Part shown: one piece after another, positions 1-10,628 of the stretch | Layout: the number at the start of each line of letters is the position of its first letter | Numbering within the stretch: position 1 is the first letter of the stretch | Origin: Karstenula rhodostoma CBS 690.94 | Lineage: Eukaryota > Ascomycota > Dothideomycetes > Pleosporales > Didymosphaeriaceae | NCBI GenBank assembly: GCA_010093485.1 | Contig: MU001509.1 | Coordinates: forward strand, 552,256-616,255 | Length of the DNA stretch: 64,000 bases | Reading direction: 5' to 3' | Translations under genes and position numbers: made by a program | Notes under the pieces: model-generated | The model's database searches: none | What the model was told of the DNA's origin: nothing | The model's input: only the letters and a program-made list of their open reading frames with translations

Positions 1-418
1 AGATATTACTGTCACCATCTTGGATGAAACTTAGCATCGATGACGCATACTACATGAGCCTCCATCATTCACATAAGGCTACATCATGAAAATTCCAAGT
101 TTTGGCATTTCTCAATCATTTGACTACATTGCTTGCCGAGAGTGTCCATCTACCCCAGCACAACATAGCCTCAAGACTTAGCCCCCTGCGTGTTACCCCA
201 AGAAACAGTATCCTTAGCCAGATAATCCAGAAGAAACATTACCACCTTATGTCTATCACCACTGTCTACATTGACAGCGCAAGCTTGTCCATGATGTCCG
301 CGATGCTGTCTACCTTGCTCCACAGCAGGTTGATGGCTTCATTCTAGTCAATCCACTCCATACAGGTTGAAGCCGGCAACTAGCCCCTCTAAAGGGTGAT
401 GCCGAGGTTGGTGGTAGG
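1..418. other. Intergenic, no gene seen
   Basis: No reading frame here has coding character. The 3' end of the first gene lies just beyond it on the minus strand. Confidence 0.5.
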
Positions 419-1587
419 CTAAACGCTCATCAGATGCGACACAGGGGCTTCGTCCCACTTCACTCGAGATACATCCATCGGTAGTAGCTCTTCTGTCACC
501 ATGTCGTCGTCCTCATCGTCCTCGGAGAAGTAAACATCCTTGAAGTTGTCGTCATCCTCATCGATATCCATCCCTTGATTATCAGCCCGTGCTTTCGCCG
601 CCGCTATCGCGAATTTTTCCAGACGAACTTCCTGGTCCATGAGTGCATTTATGAGCTCGTGCTCCTCCATCAGAGCCTTCTCCTCTTCAGCATGAGCGAC
701 TAACTGCGCTATCTTCTGATCAAAGTTCTTGGCCTCGTCGCCACTTGCTATAATAAAATGTAGTGCGTATGCTGGTCTAGCTTGGCGGACTTCTAGATTC
801 ATGCCCCCGGGAGACTTCGCGAGGTCGAGGAACTTCAGGGGGTCACCATACGGGACCTTGGGTATGCGCTTCAGTAGAGTAGCCATGACTTTATCCATGC
901 GTTCGGTGTTTGCACGGCTGAAAACGACGAGATCGAACTCGGACTGCTGCCACAGCTCCAGGAACTTGCACTGCGCAGTGAAGTTGCCGTCGGGCTTTAG
1001 GGCCTCCAACCACGCCTCGACGTAGGCCTTCCAGAAGTCGTATCGAGCGCGACCTCGAGAGTCAGACGGGTTGATGTACTGGGTCCAAGCAAAATTGCCC
1101 TCACCCTCACCGGTCTCATCCAGTGCCCATAAAAACGTCATCACGACGACATTGTAGCGGATGTTGAATATGCGATGAGTGTCCGATGACGCTGTTGTAG
1201 AACCAGATAGCAGCATTCTGCGCCGGAAGCATGGAACATGCATGTTAGTCAACATTTCAACGTTTAAAAGGTGCTGAGATTACTCACGGTCGATTTCATA
1301 GTGCCTGCGATGGTGTTGATATTCTCGAGGAGGAAGGCACATCGATACCCCTCAGGTACACGTGCTGCCTCCTTCGCTTCGTCTTCGCCACGGCAGATCT
1401 CCTTGACACCTGGCAGCTTCATTGGAGGCGGCTTGCACTTGAGCAGCCGCTCGCCAATGGCGGTGAGAACTTGCTCAGCATGCGCATACCGGGCCATGCC
1501 CTCGTCAACGGTGCATTTCGGCGGGGAATAGTCGATGTCGACGCTGGTGCCGAAAACAACAGTGCCGTCTTTCTTGATGTAGTCCAT
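419..1587 (-). CDS. Unrecognised protein, two or more exons, acidic C-terminus
   Basis: The first exon starts at ATG 1587 and reads well to about 1288, where ACC is followed by a consensus GTGAGT donor. The second exon runs to the stop at 419. It contains WTQYINPSD and FWKAYVEAWLEALKP stretches and ends in a strongly acidic tail with DEDDD and EDDEDDD runs. A GACTAAC branch site and a CGCAG acceptor lie near 1217-1246, but joining GTGAGT to that acceptor does not keep the frame. A donor one codon later (A/GTAATC) joined to the ACAACAG acceptor would. The splice is therefore unresolved, or a one-base error is present. I do not recognise the family and cannot assign a function. Confidence 0.55.
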
Positions 1588-2187
1588 GGCGAGTGTGAAT
1601 AAGGGTATGAATGCGCGAGCGCAAGATGTAGTGAAGAGCGTGCGGAATGCAAGAGTGGGCGTGTTGAGCTGGGGCAGAAAATTTGAGTGCGCCGTAGAGA
1701 TTGAATGATGTGTGCGGCAGAAGTGAGGGCGTTTGTAGAAATGGCAAGAGCATGAAAAAGTGGGGCGGGTTGATGGCGGCGGTCACGTTCGTTGCCTGGG
1801 GCACGCACGTACGCTCTGCGCTGGAGGCAGCAGGCCAATTAGGGACTTCTCTTTTGCTCAGCTTGTATTGGCGTATTTGCAGAGAAGAGTGTGCGTTTCG
1901 TTGATGAGTTCAAGCGTGGTTGCGTACGGGTGTGTTGAAGACGGTACAAAGCATCCTAGGGCAACACAACTTTGTACCCCACGGCAAGGTATCCAGACTC
2001 TTGTAAAAAGTTATAGAATTCGGTCACTTTGGCGCGTACTCAATTCGTGTGCTCCAGCTGTTGCCCAGTAATCCGTACGTCTGCCGCGCAACTCCCCAGC
2101 AGTTTAAGGCACCTGCCGTTTAAAGGATCAGCCATAGAATATAAGAAGCAGAGAAGAGTACAATACATGCTCGAACAGGTTGCTGAT
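1588..2187. other. Intergenic, no gene seen
   Basis: This is the upstream region of the first gene and the 3' side of the HET pseudogene. Short open frames here are overlapping and lack family features. Confidence 0.45.
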
Positions 2188-4429
2188 CTAATAAAGATCT
2201 ATGGTGGCTTCTTTCCATGTACGCAAGATATACTCCGTAAACTTGTGCTCAAGGGCAATTCTTGGTTTCTTAGAGTCCAGATCTACGTAAGCATAACCAC
2301 AACCAAGCCGCAGATACGACCTCGGCTTGTCTGGCATCGCGAGTAGTGCCAGGTAATAAATTCCGCTGCCAGGGATAAGGTTCGAAGTGGACAGCAACAT
2401 GTATGCGACATTGATTGTTTGCGCTACATTCTGGTGCATGACGATATCGCTACTATACCTCAGATTTACGCCGTCAATTGGCGTTGCTCTATCTTTAGCA
2501 CCACTTAGGTTAGGTCGCATGACGGACGTGTAGAAATTCCTTTGCACTGCAGTATTCTTCCCATGAGCAATGTTGAACGTCGTCTCAAATATTCTCGTTT
2601 TGACACTGATGGTACTGCTGACAAGCTTTGAAACGTAGGGTTCCCCTTGCCACTCGATATGATGTGCCTGGAGTAGGACCCTGTTGCGGGCAGGGTGATA
2701 GTTCACGAGATTGGGCTGTTGGACAGCTGTGGCTTCCGCGAAAAGCCATGACCACGTGGGTGCGTTGGGAGGTCTGAACGTTTGTGGTGGCACCTGCGTC
2801 CATGCTAGGTCACGGGCAATCGTTTTTTTTTTTTCAAAGCCCAAGTAAGGGTATATCATTGAAGATTGCCGCCCGAAACTGGATAATACCGGAAAATGCT
2901 GGCAGTCTGTCTCCTGGATACGTAAATGCCATCTGCGAATAATTCTTGACGGTTGTCCACCAGAGCCCGTTATCTTCTGTATTGGTATGTAAGCCCAATA
3001 GGTCGTCTCGATCAACTCTATGCCATTGGAACCCGACATCTTTGAGAGGAATAGGCACATGGTTCCCATCAAATAGCACACTATTGTCTTCATGGTCAAA
3101 TTCTTCTTGACACTGCCATACCATCTGGCGTGTCACCATGTGTAGTATTCGCCGCGAAAGATGTGCTTCTTGCAATACCCATCCCCTTGTATGAAGAGGT
3201 GGTCGACTCGTCATGTTCGTTCCACTCATCCAGAGTCGTTCCAATGGTTCACTTCGTTTGAGTTTAACATCGAAGCGAGACCCGCCCTGGTACCTGTAAT
3301 CATATCTGAAGGGAAAGGTAGTCGTGGCCTCGATGACTTTTAAGCTCCATGGTTCGAGGCCGCACCCGCCTTCGCAATCCACGGAAGACGTGGCAGCGAT
3401 CGTTAAGAACGAGTTGCCATATATAGCCGCCATGAGGGCAGCTTCGTGTTCCCAGTCCGATTTATCATCTTGAATGATACATAGGCTGTCGATCCAGAGG
3501 AATTCCTGATGGACGAGAAGAGTGATCTCGATGGCATCGCGAAAGGTCTTCGGAAGACTTTTCATGGGAATGTTAGTTTCATGCTCCCTTAGATTTTTGA
3601 TCCTTGTCTCAAGGGGGCGTGGACCATCTGGTGAGCCCCAGCAATGACTTAGTGTGGTGTATTCGGGCTTTGGGTCTGACCACACTTTTGTGTCCACGAG
3701 TTGCACTTCTCCGGAAATCTCCGCCTTGTCTATTTTAAGTAGACGACTAGGGTAACCTTCTATGATACTGCGTTGCGAACAAAACATATGTGACCTGTTA
3801 TTATCCGAGACGCAATTTTGAAGCCACTTATCAACGCTGCGAAACCTTGTTGTGATGTCCATAGTGTTTGAACGCCATTCTGGGCGTTCGTGAAACCGTT
3901 CATAGGCTTCTGGATGTTCAACTGATCGCAGTCAGCTTTTATTCTTCCTGTAGTCGTGCGCTTCAACATAACTTCGGTACACGCAATATTCCATGTGCTC
4001 ACCAGAGAGCCATCAGGCAACATAATGCTCAGATTCAGCTAGCTTGGCGCTACGCCCTTTTTAGTTAGCCTGCGCGCAGACGCTGGGCGTGCCTTAGCCG
4101 CTTTTTTGGTCCCCCTTTGTTCGTGCATTGGCAAAGCACAACGCGCCTTTTTGTCCCCCCTACTTCATCAAGTCACCCTACCTCATAGTGAATCTCTACA
4201 ATATAATGCTCAGCGATGTGAAATCTTCAGCCCTGGCCTCCCCAAGGAACGTGTACTCAAAATCCAGAGTAACATTCGAGGACTCTATGAGAAAGCTTTT
4301 GAGGAATGCGGCACAAAATGGACATGCTGGCTCCTCGGTCCCGCTGGAGAGCGCTCCAAGTTTCCGATAGGAACGGAACTGGGATAGAGAGAACACTAGA
4401 TCACGACAGAAATTACATAAATCGGCCAT
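2188..4429 (-). pseudogene. HET-domain (heterokaryon incompatibility) gene, broken
   Basis: HET proteins act in non-self recognition after hyphal fusion. The N-terminus (from ATG 4429) has the usual two Cys pairs, LCNFC and CPFC. The HET core follows: YTTLSHCWG, FLWIDSLCIIQDD, W..EAA.M..IY, RGWVLQE. A conserved distal block, DLAWTQVPPQTFRPPNAPTWSW, lies around 2735-2820. These parts fall in different frames. A 181-bp insertion between two 11-bp direct repeats separates the N-terminus from the rest. A one-base loss is needed near 3863. An in-frame TGA at 2838-2836 abuts a 12-A run (2834-2823 on this strand), where the frame shifts again; related proteins typically have Trp at that point. Homopolymer error could explain the last shift but not the insertion. 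Identification as a HET gene is firm; inactivity is inferred. Confidence 0.85.
4022..4202. mobile_element. 181-bp insertion with 11-bp target-site duplication
   Basis: The 11-mer ATAATGCTCAG occurs at 4022-4032 and again at 4203-4213, bracketing about 170 bp that breaks the HET gene. Removing one repeat copy plus the insert rejoins the two halves in the same frame inside the repeat. The insert carries no coding sequence. It has a near-terminal 7-bp inverted pair (AGATTCA at 4031-4037, TGAATCT at 4189-4195) and GC-rich segments between T runs. There is no poly-A tail or long terminal inverted repeat, so SINE versus MITE is undecided. Confidence 0.7.
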
Positions 4430-4949
4430 TTCAAACGATGGAAGAAGTACAAGGGGGGAAGATGAGAAGGCTCAAGGCTTCAGGCTTCAGGCTTCCTGCA
4501 TATAAGCAAGATTATCGGATGCCAAGGCGGCAACGAGGTCCAGCCAAATGGCTGTATTCACTGCAGTTGCGTCGTAAGAAAATACTACAACAAAGGTTCT
4601 TGAACCAAAACGATACATGATGCATACAAGCATACAAGAATTAGTGTTATAGACGAATAGTGATCGACGTTTCCCGAAGCCGAGATAGTCCCCACCCCAC
4701 TTCCAGCCAATCACGAGCCGGGCTACAACCGGCGCGCCTGGACCTCCATCGTCACCACCGAGCCGAGCTTCACACCTAACCGCCAACTTGAACGTCCGCA
4801 ACCCGCCTCACGCAACCCGCAAGCCCTAAACCAACTACCCAACCTCATCGCGCAAGCCGCCGCTACAAGCCCCCGCCTTCCATATCCAGAGCAAAAGCCA
4901 CACCGAAACTCCCTGCGCGCCGCAGCACACCACCCCCTACACCCTCACC
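4430..4949. other. Intergenic region upstream of HET pseudogene and SNARE gene
   Basis: These are the divergent upstream regions of the HET pseudogene and the SNARE gene. The last 200 bp are C/A-rich, as in many fungal promoters. I see no gene. Confidence 0.5.
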
Positions 4950-5396
4950 ATGTCGTCGCAAGCCTGGGAACGAGAACAGTGCGTCTTCTCCTTGTTTACT
5001 ACACGCCCTTTCTTCTTCCGAACTATCTCCCTTTTCCCGACTTCTGCGCACCCTCTACACCCTCCACACCACACCACACCACCCCTCCCCTCCCCATCCC
5101 CTCCACCCTTCTAACCCCACCCCAACAGACAAAACGACTCCCGCCTCGATGAGCTCGCCTCCAAAGTCTCCGCCCTCCGCGGCGTCACCATCGACATCTA
5201 CGACAACGCCCGCGACCACACCCTCATCGACTCCACATCCGACACCTTTTCCTCTCTCGGGACCAGCCTCAAGGGTTCCGCGGGCCGGCTCACGAGGATG
5301 GCGCAGTCGGGGAATAAGGTTGCGATTTTGAAACTGAGTGGGATTATTGTTGGGGTTGTGTTGGTGCTGTATTGGGGGTTGAGGTTGGTGTTTTGA
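4950..5396 (+). CDS. Bet1/Sft1-type Qc-SNARE, ER-Golgi/Golgi transport
   Basis: Two exons, 4950-4978 and 5129-5396, join in frame to give 98 residues. The intron has a GTGCGT donor, a CTAAC branch and a CAACAG acceptor. The product has a short hydrophilic start, then a SNARE-like heptad segment from about residue 12 (NDSRLDELASKVSALRGVTI) to about 70. A C-terminal hydrophobic anchor (KLSGIIVGVVLVLYWGLRLVF) ends at the stop. Size and layout match tail-anchored Bet1 and Sft1 SNAREs, which mediate vesicle fusion at the Golgi. The sequence alone does not let me choose between the two paralogues. The first exon is only 29 bases and easily missed, so the downstream ATG at 5149 in another frame should not be used. 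Confidence 0.85.
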
Positions 5397-6144
5397 GTAT
5401 CATATGGATGGGGGGAGTGTACATGGCGTCCGCCTCCGCCTCCGCCGCACGACATTAGCGGCGCATGCATATCTGGCGTTTGTTTGTTAATTTAGGCACT
5501 GTACTGTACAGCACCGGGACAGGGATGGACATCAGCGTCAGGCGTCCGGCGTTCTCGTTTCCACAGCATTATCTCTACCACAATTCAATTCAATTGCACA
5601 TATCACACACACTTCCTCACCAACCACACCATCACATCCCAATAACCATAAAAGTATCCTTCTTAAACATGGTACCCTATTCTGCCTCCTTGCAACGACG
5701 AGGGGCCAAAAACCCAACCCAACCCAACCACCCTTAAAGCCACGTCTAAACAGAAAGGAAACCCGCACAACCCCAGCACGCCGCGGTGGGGTATAGAAAA
5801 AGTAACCACCACACATAGCCATAGCAAAGCCAGTCCAAAACCCACCATACGCCCAAGCGCCGCGCGCAAGACGAAAAGACTGCCAACCCAAACGGAGTGG
5901 TCAAAAACACAACGAAAAACCCCTCCTTTTCGAATGAAATAAAAAATGAAACTTCCCTCAACCCTACTGTCGCGGAGTGAATCACCACCGAGGAAGCAAT
6001 GGCGTCAGGGGGGAAACCGCCGGCAGCGGGGGGAACCCAGGTGCGATGAGCTCTCAGAGCTGCTCAGCGACCTAGAGACCAGAAGAAACAGAAAAGTGAC
6101 CCCCGATAGTCCTCAGAGACGACGACTCCTCCCTGCCACACTAC
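5397..6144. other. Convergent 3' intergenic region
   Basis: This lies between the 3' ends of the SNARE and Bye1-like genes. It holds A/C-rich stretches and a minus-strand open frame (5538-5891) that I judged fortuitous. No RNA gene was seen. Confidence 0.5.
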
Positions 6145-8862
6145 TTACTTCCCACCATTGACCCCCGCACCCACCGCCGCACTAGCATTCTTCCGAAAAA
6201 GATAATCCATCAGAATCCCCATATCATCCCGTGCCGCCGGCACTTTATCCAGCAGATCCTTGAGATTCCACAGCGTGTCCGGCGTATACGGCTGCTGCAG
6301 CAGCGTCTGCACCACGGGGCTCGCCATGTACGGGCCTAGAATAGTAGCCGGGTTGAACGGCACAGCCGCCTGCGCAGCCTGCGGGAGCTGCACGGCCTGC
6401 GGTGGCGTCGGGCTGAATCCGTTGATTGGCTGCGGCGGCTGCGGCTGCGCAAGGTAGGGGTTCGGTGGGAACGCTTGGCCGACAGGGGAGTAGGCCGGGC
6501 CGTGGGGGTTTGTTAGGGGCGAGGGGCTAGGGCCTGCGCCGTTGGGGGGATGCGCTGGGGTCGGGGTTTGGGCGACGTCGTGCTGTGGGTACGACGCGGG
6601 GGGCTGGGGGTCGGGGAGCTTGGCGACGAGCGCGAGGAGGAGCATGTCTTCTCGTCGGGGCGTCTCGATTATGCAGTGCTCGAGGAGGTCCATGAACTGC
6701 GGGAGGTTGCTGGGCCCGGCTGGTATGGGGATTACGTACAAGTCACGCATGGCCTCGTTGTCGAGTTTGTCGACTGGGATGACGCCCCACCGCGTGCGGT
6801 CGTGGAAGTACTTGTATAGTGTGTCCATGACGGTGCGTCCCTCGGATGACACGGGGCTCAGTGAGAGCACCGCCACATCGTGGCTTCCGGTCGTTGCCAG
6901 ACCTCTGATATATTCATCGCCTCTAGCTTCCTCGATGCGTCCTGCGATGGGCAGGGTGGCTGACAAAAGCTTGTTCCATGGGATGGCCTTGCCGAAGTCG
7001 CCGCCCGCAACGAAACGAGCGACGGAGGCGCACGGCTCCATGTGCTGCATTTCGAGAGACCCACGCCAGACGATAGTCTCGTCGGAGAAGGTAGACATAT
7101 CCACGTCGCCATCTTCGTCTTTGAGTAGACGATCGACGTCTGCATCGACTTGTGTGCTCTTCTCTGGATGCTGGTGAATGGAGCTCTGACGCCGCTGGAG
7201 GAATGAGTGCTGATCGTTCTTTGGCGAGCGAACCTGAGCAAAGACAGAATTGATGTCAAAGTTTGTCGAAGGCCGTCGCGCGCTATCAGCTCCTCCGGTG
7301 ATGTCTACAGCGATGGGTTCGCGTCGACCGACGTCTTCGGGCAGCTCCACCGCATGGGACTCTTGTGTGGGAGACGGCAATGCGGGCTTCTCATCGTTCT
7401 GAGGCGGCAGTGGCGGTTTGAAGTCGTCTTGCTGAGTAGAAGTAGTGGCCTCGTTCTCCACAAGCTCATCGCCTTTATGCGTTGTGCGATACCGAGGCCC
7501 GGGCTCCTCAGTGAGTATCATCTGCTTTTCGTTCTTCTGCCTGATTTCGGCATATTCCCGCTGTTTCTCATCACTCGCCATCTCTTCGGAGGACATGGAA
7601 ACGATGTCGTCCGCCTTCAAGCTTCCAGACAGTAACTGGTCCATCAAACCGGAATTCTTTCTGATATTGACAAGGATGGTCCGAAGTTGGAACGAATAGG
7701 GCGATTCAGGTCCCGCCGGTTCGCCATGGCGCAGAAAAGCGGCATGATCTATCTCCAGCGCAAGGCGACTGGCGATGGACTGGACGGTCTGGCCTTCCGG
7801 TATCTCGTATCCGCGAGACTGGGATGCGGTGGTGATGAGCGGGATGAAGGTCTCCCGCAGCTTCTCGGTCACCACCTTCTGCTTGGGGGGCAGAGCACTG
7901 ATATCTGAGGCACCTGTTGGGGCTGCCGGGATCTCGTTCTTGGGAGCAGTAGGCTTCCTCCGCTTCTTGCTCGCGCCGTCCTTCTCCGAGTACTCGTGTC
8001 GTCGCTTTTCGCTAAGCGGAGACTGCGGCTTGGCCGGCTGGAGCATGTCAGCGGGGGCAGTCTCAATCTCTGCATGGGAAATGCGGCATACCTTGACTTC
8101 CGGCGCCAGGTTATGAGCGTCAGTCGCTACTTCTGTTGGGACTGCGATGGGCGCCGGCGGTGCGGGCGGCGCAGGACTGGGCGCGTTGGATTGGGGTGCA
8201 GCAACGGTCGGACTCGGAGCGGCTGGCTGGGAAGGCTGAGGTGTAGCAGTTTTTGCTTTCTCTGCGGGTTTGCTACCCGGCTTCACATCGATGGGACGCG
8301 ACTTGGGAGGCTTCGCGCCCTTCTTGCCCCACTTGATCCACGGCTCTTCACCATTGGCCATGAGAGCGCGGAGTTCTTGGTGCTCTTCTGGCCGACACTG
8401 CTCGCAGTAGTACGTCCTCTTTTTCCAGTAGGCATCGGCCTCGGGCAGGTGCAAGCATCTGTTGTGTTGCCAAGCCTGGCAGCGGTCGCAGCATATCATT
8501 TTGCGGTCATCGTCTTCGATTTCATCTCGCTGGCCGCACACACAGCGGATTATCTCCTCGCCTTGCTGCTCATCTTCCTCGGCCTCGGCCTCCACGGACG
8601 GCGCGGATTGCGAGCGTGCTGGGGCGGCATTTGAGCCTGCTTTCGACTTCCTGTCTGTCTTGGGCTTCGTCGACTTTGGCTTGCCAGCTATGACCTCGTC
8701 GAGGGCGTCGGCATTTTTCGTGTGATGGCCCTTGTTGGCGCGTCCGGAGCGGCGCACTTCGTCTGTCGCAAGCATGTTAGCATCATGGCGGGGCTTCGAG
8801 GTGGTGTGACGCGTGTTGCGTGTTGACATGCGCATACGCGATGGAGTGTGCTTACCAGCCAT
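6145..8862 (-). CDS. BYE1: Bye1-like transcription regulator: PHD + TFIIS-like + SPOC
   Basis: Single exon, 905 residues. A PHD finger at about 107-157 shows its zinc ligands (CVC, CCDRCQAWQH, C, YYCEQC). PHD fingers of this type bind methylated histone H3. A TFIIS central-like region follows at about 330-455 (KLRETFIPL, AFLRHGEP, QLRTILVNIRKN, LLSGSLKADDIVSMSSEEMAS), then a SPOC domain at about 605-755 (VWRGSLEMQ, FVAGGDFGKAIPW, RIEEARGDEYI). The tail is Pro/Gln-rich. This order is that of yeast Bye1, which binds RNA polymerase II during early elongation and acts in the nucleus. Low-complexity linkers between domains are Ala/Pro-rich. The ATG at 8862 gives a basic N-terminus (SRMRMSTRNTRHTTSKPR) that could serve nuclear targeting. 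Confidence 0.9.
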   Translation of the reverse strand: MAGKHTPSRMRMSTRNTRHTTSKPRHDANMLATDEVRRSGRANKGHHTKNADALDEVIAGKPKSTKPKTDRKSKAGSNAAPARSQSAPSVEAEAEEDEQQGEEIIRCVCGQRDEIEDDDRKMICCDRCQAWQHNRCLHLPEADAYWKKRTYYCEQCRPEEHQELRALMANGEEPWIKWGKKGAKPPKSRPIDVKPGSKPAEKAKTATPQPSQPAAPSPTVAAPQSNAPSPAPPAPPAPIAVPTEVATDAHNLAPEVKVCRISHAEIETAPADMLQPAKPQSPLSEKRRHEYSEKDGASKKRRKPTAPKNEIPAAPTGASDISALPPKQKVVTEKLRETFIPLITTASQSRGYEIPEGQTVQSIASRLALEIDHAAFLRHGEPAGPESPYSFQLRTILVNIRKNSGLMDQLLSGSLKADDIVSMSSEEMASDEKQREYAEIRQKNEKQMILTEEPGPRYRTTHKGDELVENEATTSTQQDDFKPPLPPQNDEKPALPSPTQESHAVELPEDVGRREPIAVDITGGADSARRPSTNFDINSVFAQVRSPKNDQHSFLQRRQSSIHQHPEKSTQVDADVDRLLKDEDGDVDMSTFSDETIVWRGSLEMQHMEPCASVARFVAGGDFGKAIPWNKLLSATLPIAGRIEEARGDEYIRGLATTGSHDVAVLSLSPVSSEGRTVMDTLYKYFHDRTRWGVIPVDKLDNEAMRDLYVIPIPAGPSNLPQFMDLLEHCIIETPRREDMLLLALVAKLPDPQPPASYPQHDVAQTPTPAHPPNGAGPSPSPLTNPHGPAYSPVGQAFPPNPYLAQPQPPQPINGFSPTPPQAVQLPQAAQAAVPFNPATILGPYMASPVVQTLLQQPYTPDTLWNLKDLLDKVPAARDDMGILMDYLFRKNASAAVGAGVNGGK

Positions 8863-9502
8863 GGTGGGAAAGCGGGCAGATGTGGGCTCAGAACAACGCG
8901 ACTGATTGTCAAGTTACGCAAGGAGCAGATAATTCACGGTCTACGAAAAGGCTGGAGCCTCGGCTGCAAGCTGCTGCGCGAGCAGACAGACGACAGAGAG
9001 CGGCGTCTAACTAGAAACCAAGCGCGCGGGTTCCCCTTGCCACCTTGCCACCAGAGAAGGCGCAGAAACTACGAGCAGGTTCGCGACAGCCAGTTCGGGG
9101 TCGCAGCTTCCTTGCGACAGTGACCCTCGGTAGCTCACCAGAGCGCTGTTGCGGCAGCTGTGCGCGCGCGTAGGACGCTGATAACAGGAGATGTCGCGCA
9201 AAGGGGCGCGCGACGGGGTGCTGCGGCGTGAAGATCAGGGAGCACGGCGTGGGCGCGAAAAGCGTGGTCGCTTGGTGTCGTGTGGGCGAGGTGGTTGATG
9301 GTGGTGAGGAGAAGGCGGGCGGTGGTGGAGCTCTTAGGCCGGGCGGCGGCAGCGCTTGGCATGCGTGGGCCCGTTTCTCGGCTGCGATACGCTGCGCGCT
9401 CCGGATGCACCGTTACGTGAAGCAGGCCATCCTTCTCGGTGACGCAATTCCACCCAAATCCAGCAACCTCCCTCACACATCCCTTTACGTGCATCCTCCA
9501 AC
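8863..9502. promoter_or_regulatory. Divergent promoter region, Bye1-like / ZNF830-like genes
   Basis: This 640-bp stretch separates two divergently transcribed genes and should hold both promoters. It is GC-rich, with GCGCGCG blocks near 9166-9225. I saw no clear TATA box. Confidence 0.5.
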
Positions 9503-10210
9503 ATGGCCGACGTTCGGTCCATGCTCAAGCAGCAACGCGCTGCCCGTCAGCAAGCCAAAGCGCCCAAGCAGTCAGCGCCGGCCTCGAAGAAGCGAAAGGC
9601 CGTGGAGGACACGCCGGAAGAGCGCAAGCGAACCAAGACCGAGGAGCAGGCTGGCGTGCCCGCAGGCTTCTTCGACCATGGCGCCGCACAAGAGGCCAAA
9701 GCAGACCCGCCAGACGCAGCAGAGGCTCCCGCCGCAGCACCGACAGAGGACCCAGCTCAGCAGCCTGATGCCGCCAAACCACCTCTCTCAGCCGCCGATG
9801 CGGACCTGGACGCATTCATGGCCGAGATGGATCAAGCTGCAGCCGAACCCCAGCGCAACCCCATATCATACTCTAGCGCCGTCATCGAGTCTGCGCCCAT
9901 GACTGCTGCTCAACTGGCGGCACAGGCAAAAGAAGACAAGACCACACAACGGGCTAGGAATGACGAAGAGATGGAGGACGAAAAAGAGGATGCTGCGCGC
10001 GCGCTCCAAGACGAATTCGAGGAGATGGATGGCCTGGACGAGCGCGTGAAGAAGCTGCGCGAGCAGAGGGAGGCTCTTCGCGCAAAGCACACGGCTGCCG
10101 ACGTCCATGTCCGCGAAGAGACTATGTCCTCTCCCGCGCCGCAGCCTGACGACGAAGACAGCGGGTCAGAGGACGAGGACTGGGACGATTGGCGCTTTCG
10201 CCCGGCTTGA
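9503..10210 (+). CDS. ZNF830/CCDC16-like nuclear protein lacking its zinc finger
   Basis: Single exon, 235 residues, charged and coiled-coil rich. The start MADVRSMLKQQRAARQ resembles the first residues of ZNF830/CCDC16 proteins, which are linked to the spliceosome. It is followed by a basic KKRK..ERKRTK segment, likely a nuclear signal. A middle motif (NPISYSSAVIESAPMTAAQLAAQ) precedes a Glu/Arg coiled coil around residues 150-205 (EEMEDEKEDAARALQDEFEEMDGLDERVKKLREQ, shown in part). The end is acidic and aromatic (SEDEDWDDWRFRPA). Family members usually have a C2H2 zinc finger after the first 20 residues, and I see no Cys pair here at all. The family call rests on the start and end motifs and is moderate. 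Confidence 0.6.
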   Translation: MADVRSMLKQQRAARQQAKAPKQSAPASKKRKAVEDTPEERKRTKTEEQAGVPAGFFDHGAAQEAKADPPDAAEAPAAAPTEDPAQQPDAAKPPLSAADADLDAFMAEMDQAAAEPQRNPISYSSAVIESAPMTAAQLAAQAKEDKTTQRARNDEEMEDEKEDAARALQDEFEEMDGLDERVKKLREQREALRAKHTAADVHVREETMSSPAPQPDDEDSGSEDEDWDDWRFRPA

Positions 10211-10628
10211 TGCTTGCAGCACTGCGTCGCTTGTACACTAGCATATGTAGCATACCGCATTTGATACCACATGCATGGGGCTGGCGTTACGGATGATACC
10301 AAATGAATTACTGAATTGCATGGCGCTTCAAACTATCCGTCCCTGTTTACATGACCCATTGCTATCTATGCCGTGACCTTTGATTCCAGACAGGGAGCAC
10401 TTGAACTAGGAAGCTCTGGCCAATCAGAAATCTAGACGTGCGACTCTGACGATGCCAAGCCAAACGTTTGGGCACCTCGCAGTGGCACCCCTCGGACTTG
10501 TAGGCGGAAACATACAAACGCCCACGCGCCCGAGACCCTCTCCTCTCTTACATCCTCGTTGCCGCTATTCTGCGCCGTTCTCTACAATCCAGCCACGGTA
10601 ATCCCACGCACACGAGAATACGCCCACC
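10211..10628. promoter_or_regulatory. Intergenic region and ArfGAP gene promoter
   Basis: The sequence before the ATG at 10629 has a pyrimidine-rich run (about 10536-10558, CTCTCCTCTCTTAC type), common just upstream of fungal transcription starts. No other feature was seen. Confidence 0.45.

Noticed and set aside
4022..4202. The HET insertion as an ordinary intron
   Set aside because: The frame meets a stop before any usable donor, and the flanking 11-bp duplication is better explained by insertion.
5538..5891. 117-codon minus-strand open frame with hydrophobic stretches
   Set aside because: Composition follows A/C-rich DNA between two 3' ends, other frames here are equally open, and no conserved motif is visible.
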